NCBI RefSeq assembly: GCF_013385635.1
Contig: NZ_JACAPR010000035.1
Span: 1 to 46,088, forward strand
Length of the DNA: 46,088 nt
Direction: 5' to 3'
From: Pseudomonas gingeri
GTDB lineage: Bacteria > Pseudomonadota > Gammaproteobacteria > Pseudomonadales > Pseudomonadaceae
Each line of letters starts with the position of its first letter. The first letter of the stretch is position 1. The notes beneath the pieces were generated by a model, which ran no database searches, was not told the origin of the DNA, and worked only from the letters and a program-made list of their open reading frames with translations. Below are positions 41,338 to 46,088 of this stretch, piece after piece. Both the position numbers and the translations under genes were made by a program.

Positions 41338-41581
41338 CGTGCTCGACCAACTCTGCGAGGGACTTGAGATCAATACGCTCGTCGACCAGATCAAGCGCCA
41401 TGCCCAGGGCCGCAATCACTCGGAACAAGGTGTAGACCTCGACATTTTCGCCCGCTTCAAGGTCGATGATGGTTTTACGGTTACAGTTGGCCTTTTGCGC
41501 GAGTAACGCTTGGCTGTAGCCTTTCGAGCGGCGCAAGAGACGAACTCTCTCGCCCAGAGCAAAGGGATTGAAGATCAACAT
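41330..41581 (-). CDS. hipB: HipB-type antitoxin/repressor
   Basis: Xre-family protein of 83 residues. The HTH is at residues 8-62 (LGERVRLLRRSKGYSQALLA; NRKTIIDLEAGENVEVYTLF), followed by a short acidic tail (LVEHDE). It should neutralise HipA and repress its own operon. Antitoxin-before-toxin order and the 8-bp overlap fit hipBA. ATG 41581 has a weak AGG located in the loop of an inverted repeat (41583-41598). Confidence 0.87.
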   Translation of the reverse strand: MLIFNPFALGERVRLLRRSKGYSQALLAQKANCNRKTIIDLEAGENVEVYTLFRVIAALGMALDLVDERIDLKSLAELVEHDE

Positions 41582-41582
41582 A

Positions 41583-41641
41583 CCGTTACCTATAACGGAC
41601 TTTTTAAATAATAAGACACATTATGTCCATCTTAGAGGACA
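41583..41641 (-). promoter_or_regulatory. hipBA operator/promoter region with two dyads
   Basis: Two inverted repeats: CCGTTA-N4-TAACGG (41583-41598), abutting the hipB start, and TGTCC-N8-GGACA (41624-41641). The second has the same architecture as the E. coli HipB operator (TATCC-N8-GGATA). The AT-rich stretch between them (TTTTTAAATAATAAG) is a probable promoter. Confidence 0.6.
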
Positions 41642-41695
41642 ATTCAAATCCCTTTCGTCCGAGCACTTGAATCAAAGCGATTAAAGAGAACCCAT

Positions 41696-41722
41696 AAAAA
41701 AACCCGCCTTTCGACGGGTTCC
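41696..41722 (-). terminator. Terminator of the fba transcript
   Basis: On the minus strand AACCCG-TCGAAAGG-CGGGTT followed by seven T. It lies 17-20 bp after the fba stop. Confidence 0.9.
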
Positions 41723-41738
41723 TTCAACGCTGGCGATC

Positions 41739-42803
41739 TCAGTTGACCTTGGCGTTCAACTCACCTTTCAGGTAACGCTGGAACATCGCTTCCAGGGAGA
41801 CCGGCTTGATCTTGGAGGCGTTGCCGGCGGTGCCGAAGGCTTCGTAACGGGCGATACATACGTCACGCATGGCGGTCACGGTGGCACCGAAGAACTTGCG
41901 CGGGTCGAACTCGCTCGGGTTGGTGGCCATCAGGCGACGCATGGCACCGGTGGACGCCAGGCGCAGGTCGGTGTCGATGTTGACCTTGCGCACGCCGTGC
42001 TTGATGCCTTCGACGATTTCCTCGACCGGTACGCCGTAGGTTTCCTTGATGTCGCCACCGTACTGGTTGATGATCGCCAGCCACTCTTGCGGCACCGACG
42101 ACGAACCGTGCATCACCAGGTGGGTGTTGGGGATACGCTTGTGGATTTCCTTGATGCGATCGATCGCCAGCACGTCACCGGTCGGCGGCTTGGTGAACTT
42201 GTAGGCGCCGTGGCTGGTGCCGATGGCGATGGCCAGGGCGTCGACCTGGGTCTTCTTGACGAAGTCGGCGGCTTCTTCCGGATCGGTCAGCATCTGGCTG
42301 TGGTCCAGCACGCCTTCGGCGCCGATACCGTCTTCTTCACCGGCCATGCCGGTTTCCAGCGAACCCAGGCAACCCAGCTCGCCTTCAACCGAAACGCCAC
42401 AGGCGTGAGCCATGGCCACGGTCTGCTGGGTGACACGGACGTTGTACTCGTAGTCGGTCGGGGTCTTGCCGTCTTCGCCGAGGGAACCGTCCATCATCAC
42501 CGAGCTGAAGCCCAGTTGGATGGAGCGCTGGCAGACGTCAGGGCTGGTGCCGTGGTCCTGGTGCATACACACCGGGATATGCGGGAATTCTTCGATAGCG
42601 GCCAGGATCAGGTGCCGCAGGAACGGCGCGCCGGCGTATTTGCGGGCACCGGCCGAAGCCTGGACGATCACCGGGGAGTCAGTCTTGTCAGCGGCTTCCA
42701 TGATGGCGCGCATCTGCTCAAGGTTGTTGACGTTGAAGGCTGGAACGCCGTAGCCATACTCGGCTGCGTGGTCCAGCATCTGGCGCATGCTGATAAGTGC
42801 CAT
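41739..42803 (-). CDS. fba: Class II fructose-bisphosphate aldolase
   Basis: Zinc-dependent aldolase of 354 residues, Calvin-cycle subtype as usual in pseudomonads. Blocks are GVPAFNVNNLEQM, HIPVCMHQDHGTSP (active-site Asp and Zn His), SVMMDGSLGEDGKT, IGTSHGAYKFT and LVMHGSSSVPQEW. It interconverts fructose-1,6-bisphosphate with glyceraldehyde-3-phosphate and dihydroxyacetone phosphate, mainly gluconeogenic here because pseudomonads lack a full Embden-Meyerhof route. GGGAGAG precedes ATG 42803. Downstream end of the tkt-epd-pgk-fba cluster. Confidence 0.96.
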   Translation of the reverse strand: MALISMRQMLDHAAEYGYGVPAFNVNNLEQMRAIMEAADKTDSPVIVQASAGARKYAGAPFLRHLILAAIEEFPHIPVCMHQDHGTSPDVCQRSIQLGFSSVMMDGSLGEDGKTPTDYEYNVRVTQQTVAMAHACGVSVEGELGCLGSLETGMAGEEDGIGAEGVLDHSQMLTDPEEAADFVKKTQVDALAIAIGTSHGAYKFTKPPTGDVLAIDRIKEIHKRIPNTHLVMHGSSSVPQEWLAIINQYGGDIKETYGVPVEEIVEGIKHGVRKVNIDTDLRLASTGAMRRLMATNPSEFDPRKFFGATVTAMRDVCIARYEAFGTAGNASKIKPVSLEAMFQRYLKGELNAKVN

Positions 42804-42882
42804 TGTGTGTGTCTCTCCCGGACGAGGGTCGTTAATCGTGCAAGCCTGCCGGAGCGGCGGCTGCTATTCAAGTTATTGCCGA

Positions 42883-43221
42883 TCAGGGTGCTTTGCAGGC
42901 CCGACCGATCAGATCGTTGGTGGCGACCCAGTAAACCAGGCCCTCATCACCTTTTTTGTGAAACGCCAACATGTTGTCGCTGTAGAGCACACCGCTGTCG
43001 ACAGCGCCGACTTCGGGTTTCAGGCGATACACCTGGTCGCCGCCGCCGAGGCGCACGTCGACCGACTTCTGCGCGCTGTCGGCATAACGCCAGAGCACCT
43101 CGGCCTGGCTGTCGCAGACCCAGCGGGTCCAGTTGTCCGTCGACGACGTCGATGAGGACAGGTTGAAGCCGGCGCAACCGCCGAGCAGTGCCAGTGAAGC
43201 GAGGGCGATAAAGCCTTTCAT
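42883..43221 (-). CDS. mliC: MliC-type lysozyme-inhibitor lipoprotein
   Basis: Lipoprotein of 112 residues. The signal ends in the lipobox LLGG-C (Cys17 near the N-terminus, followed by AGFNLSSST). The C-terminal MliC domain has WVCDSQAEVLW, the inhibitory loop around VGAVDSGVLYSD, and LAFHKKGDEGLVYW, ending with a second Cys (GRACKAP) able to pair with WVCD. It binds C-type lysozyme at the outer membrane. ATG 43221 follows GAGGAACC; the upstream frame to 43320 is not used. Confidence 0.86.
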   Translation of the reverse strand: MKGFIALASLALLGGCAGFNLSSSTSSTDNWTRWVCDSQAEVLWRYADSAQKSVDVRLGGGDQVYRLKPEVGAVDSGVLYSDNMLAFHKKGDEGLVYWVATNDLIGRACKAP

Positions 43222-43279
43222 GCCGGTTCCTCGACTGACGGCCCTGGCCGCCAGTACTGCCTGTAGTGAATCTGACCCG

Positions 43280-43504
43280 TCAAGGGCAACCCTGTTCCCG
43301 AGTCCCGGACGATGCGTCATATTTTTCCAACCCGTCCGGCCCCAGGCGCTTGTTCAGCACCGGCGCGGTCTCCGCCTGCCAGTCGGCCTGGTCGCAACCC
43401 TTGCCGGCCGCCGGAGCAACCTCAGACGCTGTCCCGGCCGCGGGCTTGCCGGCACAACCGGCCAGCACAGCCACCAGGATCAGCAGCACGAATGGCCTGA
43501 CCAT
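43280..43504 (-). CDS. Small lipoprotein of unknown function
   Basis: Predicted 74-residue lipoprotein: MVRPFVLLILVAVLAGC gives a hydrophobic segment and lipobox LAGC. The mature part is Ala/Gly-rich, then GKGCDQADWQAETAPVLNKR and a terminal Cys (REQGCP), so one disulphide is possible. GGGAG 7 bp before ATG 43504. It lies between pgk and mliC on the same strand. No family recognised. Confidence 0.7.
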   Translation of the reverse strand: MVRPFVLLILVAVLAGCAGKPAAGTASEVAPAAGKGCDQADWQAETAPVLNKRLGPDGLEKYDASSGTREQGCP

Positions 43505-43536
43505 ATGAAAACTCCCTTTCAAAGGCCAATGCCGCT

Positions 43537-44700
43537 TCAGGCCTTGGCGCGGGTTTCCAGCACTTCCACGGCCGGCAGCACCTTGCCTTCGACGAACTCG
43601 AGGAATGCACCGCCACCGGTAGAAATGTAGGAGATATCCGAGGCAACACCATATTTATCGATGGCCGCCAGGGTATCTCCACCCCCGGCAATGGAGAATG
43701 CCGCGCTGTCGGCGATGGCTTGGGCCAGCACCTTGGTGCCGTTGCCGAACTGGTCGAATTCGAAAACCCCCACCGGACCGTTCCACAGGATGGTCCTGGA
43801 TGACTTCAGCAGCTCGGCGAAATTCGCCGCGGTCTGCGGGCCGATGTCCAGGATCATGTCGTCAGCCGCTACATCAGCGATCAGCTTGACGGTGGCCGCG
43901 GCGCTTTCCGCGAATTCCTTGGCGACCACCACGTCGACCGGCAACGGCACATTGACCTTGGCGGCGATGGCGCGGGCGGTGTCCAGCAGGTCCGGCTCGT
44001 AGAGCGATTTGCCCACTGGGTGACCGGCAGCGGCCAGGAAGGTGTTGGCGATGCCGCCGCCGACGATCAGCAGGTCGCAGATCTGGCTCAGGCTGTTCAG
44101 CACATCGAGCTTGGTCGACACCTTGGAGCCGGCAACGATGGCCGCCATCGGCTTGGCCGGCGCGCCCAGGGCCTTGCCCAGCGCATCCAGTTCGGCCGCC
44201 AGCAGAGGACCGGCAGCGGCGACCTTGGCAAACCTGGCCACGCCATGGGTCGAACCCTCGGCACGGTGCGCGGTGCCAAAGGCGTCCATCACGAACACAT
44301 CGCAGAGCGCGGCATATTTCTGCGCCAGCTCGTCGGCGTTCTTTTTCTCGCCCTTGTTGAAGCGCACGTTCTCGAACAGCACGATGTCGCCGGCCTTGAC
44401 CTCGACACCGTCAAGGTAATCGGCCACCAGCGGCACATCGCGGCCCAGGGCCTTGCCCAGGTAGTCGGCGACCGGCTTGAGGCTGTTCTCGGCGGAGAAC
44501 TCGCCTTCGGTCGGACGGCCCAGGTGCGAGCAGATCATGACAGCCGCGCCTTTTTCCAGGGCCAGCTTGATGGTCGGCAGCGAGGCCAGGATACGCGCAT
44601 CGCTGGTGACAACACCGTCCTTGACGGGGACGTTGAGGTCTTCGCGAATCAGTACGCGCTTACCTTGCAGATCGAGGTCGGTCATCTTCAACACGGTCAT
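43537..44700 (-). CDS. pgk: Phosphoglycerate kinase
   Basis: Glycolytic/gluconeogenic kinase of 387 residues, interconverting 1,3-bisphosphoglycerate and 3-phosphoglycerate with ADP/ATP. Signature RVLIREDLNVPVKDG near the start, CSHLGRPTEGE, VLFENVRFNKGEKKN, and the nucleotide site at VGVFEFDQF and GGGDTLAAIDKYG. I use ATG 44700 (MTVLKMTDLD), as in P. aeruginosa; the frame is open to 44787. 17 bp after epd. Confidence 0.96.
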   Translation of the reverse strand: MTVLKMTDLDLQGKRVLIREDLNVPVKDGVVTSDARILASLPTIKLALEKGAAVMICSHLGRPTEGEFSAENSLKPVADYLGKALGRDVPLVADYLDGVEVKAGDIVLFENVRFNKGEKKNADELAQKYAALCDVFVMDAFGTAHRAEGSTHGVARFAKVAAAGPLLAAELDALGKALGAPAKPMAAIVAGSKVSTKLDVLNSLSQICDLLIVGGGIANTFLAAAGHPVGKSLYEPDLLDTARAIAAKVNVPLPVDVVVAKEFAESAAATVKLIADVAADDMILDIGPQTAANFAELLKSSRTILWNGPVGVFEFDQFGNGTKVLAQAIADSAAFSIAGGGDTLAAIDKYGVASDISYISTGGGAFLEFVEGKVLPAVEVLETRAKA

Positions 44701-44717
44701 GGGTCGCAATCTCTGGT

Positions 44718-45767
44718 TTACGGTTTTTGGTGAACCACGTTCAGGTAATGCCCTGCAACGTCGATCATTCGGTTGGCAAAACCCCATTCGTTGTCGAACC
44801 AGGCCAGCACGTTCACCAGCCTCGGGCCGGAAACACGGGTCTGACTCGCATCGACAATCGCCGAATGGGGGTCATGGTTGAAATCACAGCTGGCGTGAGG
44901 CAGCTCGGTATAGGCCAGCAGCCCCTTGAGCGGGCCACTGGTGGCGGCCTCGCGCAGGATCCGGTTGACCTCCGCCGCATCGGTGTCGCTGACGGTCTGC
45001 ATCGTAATGTCGAGGCAGGACACGTTCACCGTCGGCACCCGTACCGCTTTGGCCTGGATTCGCCCGGCAAGTTCCGGCAGCAGGCGTTCGATGCCTCGGG
45101 CCAGACCGGTGGACACAGGGATCACCGACTGGAAGGCCGAACGCGTGCGGCGCAGGTCTTCGGCGTGGTAGGCGTCGATCACCGGCTGGTCGTTCATCGC
45201 CGAGTGAATGGTGGTGATGGACACGTACTCCAGGCCGATGGCCTGGTCCAGCAGGCGCAACAGCGGTACCCCGCAGTTGGTGGTGCAGGAGGCGTTGGAC
45301 ACCAGTAACTCGTCGCCAGTCAGGCAATCCTGGTTGACGCCGTAGACGATGGTGGCGTCGACATCGGTCTCGCTGGCCATCGGCTGGGAGAACAGCACCC
45401 GTGGCGCGCCGGCGTTGAGGAAGCGCTGGCCATCCTCACGGGTGTGGTAGGCGCCGGAACACTCCAGCACCAGGTCGACGTCCAGGGCGGCCCAGTCGAT
45501 CTCTTCGGGCGTGGCACTGCGCAGGACTTTCACGCAATGCCCATTGATATGCAGACAATCGTCCTCGACCCGCACTTCGCCGGGAAAGCGGCCGTGGGTG
45601 GAGTCGAAACGTGTCAGGTATTCGAGGCTGGCCAGGTCGGCCAGGTCGTTCAGGGCAACGATTTCAAACCCCGCCTGCGCGCCCCGCTCGAACAACGCAC
45701 GCAGGACACAACGACCGATACGGCCGTAGCCGTTGAGTGCAACTCTGTAGGGACGCGGTTGGGGCAT
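44718..45767 (-). CDS. epd: Erythrose-4-phosphate dehydrogenase
   Basis: GAPDH-family enzyme of 349 residues, oxidising erythrose-4-phosphate to erythronate-4-phosphate for pyridoxal phosphate synthesis. Blocks are VALNGYGRIGRCVLRALFERG (NAD site), the catalytic SNASCTTNCG, TTIHSAMNDQPVID, and the end block LVNVLAWFDNEWGFANRM. SNASCTTN with HSAMNDQ distinguishes Epd from true GapA. ATG 45767 is taken; an in-frame GTG at 45785 is the longer option. Between tkt and pgk, the usual order. Confidence 0.93.
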   Translation of the reverse strand: MPQPRPYRVALNGYGRIGRCVLRALFERGAQAGFEIVALNDLADLASLEYLTRFDSTHGRFPGEVRVEDDCLHINGHCVKVLRSATPEEIDWAALDVDLVLECSGAYHTREDGQRFLNAGAPRVLFSQPMASETDVDATIVYGVNQDCLTGDELLVSNASCTTNCGVPLLRLLDQAIGLEYVSITTIHSAMNDQPVIDAYHAEDLRRTRSAFQSVIPVSTGLARGIERLLPELAGRIQAKAVRVPTVNVSCLDITMQTVSDTDAAEVNRILREAATSGPLKGLLAYTELPHASCDFNHDPHSAIVDASQTRVSGPRLVNVLAWFDNEWGFANRMIDVAGHYLNVVHQKP

Positions 45768-45822
45768 GGGAATCTCGATAGACACAGGCAGACGCTAGTC
45801 TCATGAGCGGCACACATACCTG

Positions 45823-45896
45823 CAGGAGCTGGCTTGCCAGCGATCTGCGGTGCATCTGACACACCGCGAATCGCTGGCAAGCCAGCTCCTGCAGGG
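45823..45896. repeat. REP pair (BIME) between tkt and epd
   Basis: GCAGGAGCTGGCTTGCCAGC and complement, with an inner palindrome GCGGTG...CACCGC as in the two dbpA-flanking copies. Confidence 0.86.
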
Positions 45897-45940
45897 TTCG
45901 CGGTGGCCGAAACCACCAGGAACCGCAGAACGTTCGGTTC

Positions 45941-46088
45941 TTAGTCTTCCAGCAGCTCTTCAGCCTGACCCAGGATGTTTTCCAGGGTGAAGCCGAACTC
46001 TTCGAACAAGGCCGGCGCAGGCGCCGACTCGCCGTAGGTGGTCATGCCGATCACGCGGCCTTCCAGGCCCACGTACTTGTACCAGTAG
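45941..46088 (-). CDS. tkt: Transketolase, 3' end only
   Basis: The last 48 codons of a transketolase run off the right window edge. The C-terminal sequence (YVGLEGRVIGMTTYGESAPA, ALFEEFGF, ending EELLED) is typical of bacterial transketolase, and the position before epd-pgk-fba is as in P. aeruginosa. Stop TAA at 45943-45941. The catalytic part is outside the window. Confidence 0.9.
   Translation of the reverse strand, partial: YWYKYVGLEGRVIGMTTYGESAPAPALFEEFGFTLENILGQAEELLED

Overview
The window is chromosomal DNA of a Pseudomonas, most likely of the P. fluorescens/P. chlororaphis lineage. This rests on the high-GC coding style, a carnitine-choline-betaine gene order that matches P. aeruginosa PA5389-PA5372, the tkt-epd-pgk-fba cluster, and many REP/BIME palindromes of the GGAGCCGGCTTGCCGGCGAT type typical of fluorescent pseudomonads. 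No rRNA, tRNA, CRISPR array, insertion sequence or intact prophage was seen.

Region 1 (1-6.1 kb) is a carnitine/gamma-butyrobetaine module. The regulator cdhR is divergent from caiX (periplasmic binding protein), cdhC (dehydrocarnitine cleavage), cdhA (carnitine dehydrogenase), cdhB (betainyl-CoA thioesterase) and a gamma-butyrobetaine dioxygenase. Together they should turn gamma-butyrobetaine into carnitine, and carnitine into glycine betaine. Region 2 (6.4-19.7 kb) handles quaternary amines downstream and upstream of betaine: gbdR (regulator), sdaB (serine dehydratase, disposing of the serine made from betaine-derived glycine), the cbcXWV choline ABC importer, the betT BCCT transporter, and betI-betB-betA, which oxidise choline to betaine. 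A perfect 20-bp palindrome lies between betT and betI and is the probable BetI operator.

Region 3 (20-36.3 kb) is mixed core genome: an RraA-like protein, a TldD/TldE-type protease pair, a solitary rhlA (HAA synthase) followed by a DHA2 MFS exporter, dbpA, a YhiN-type flavoprotein, a YccS-type membrane protein, a periplasmic solute-binding protein, elaA, a small winged-helix protein, a YgjP-type metallopeptidase, and a REC-PAS-GGDEF-EAL protein.

Region 4 (36.5-41.7 kb) is accessory. It holds two tandem PL7 alginate lyase paralogues without signal peptides, then an AT-richer patch with a ricin-type lectin and three small orphan genes, then a hipBA toxin-antitoxin pair. Each of the four genes in the AT-rich patch has the same 16-18 bp palindrome (about CTGTCAWTTCTGACAG) upstream in the same orientation. 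This looks like an undescribed small regulon and is the most interesting signal in the window.

Region 5 (41.7-46.1 kb) is central carbon metabolism read leftwards: the 3' end of transketolase, epd, pgk, two small lipoproteins (one MliC-like) and fba, closed by a terminator.
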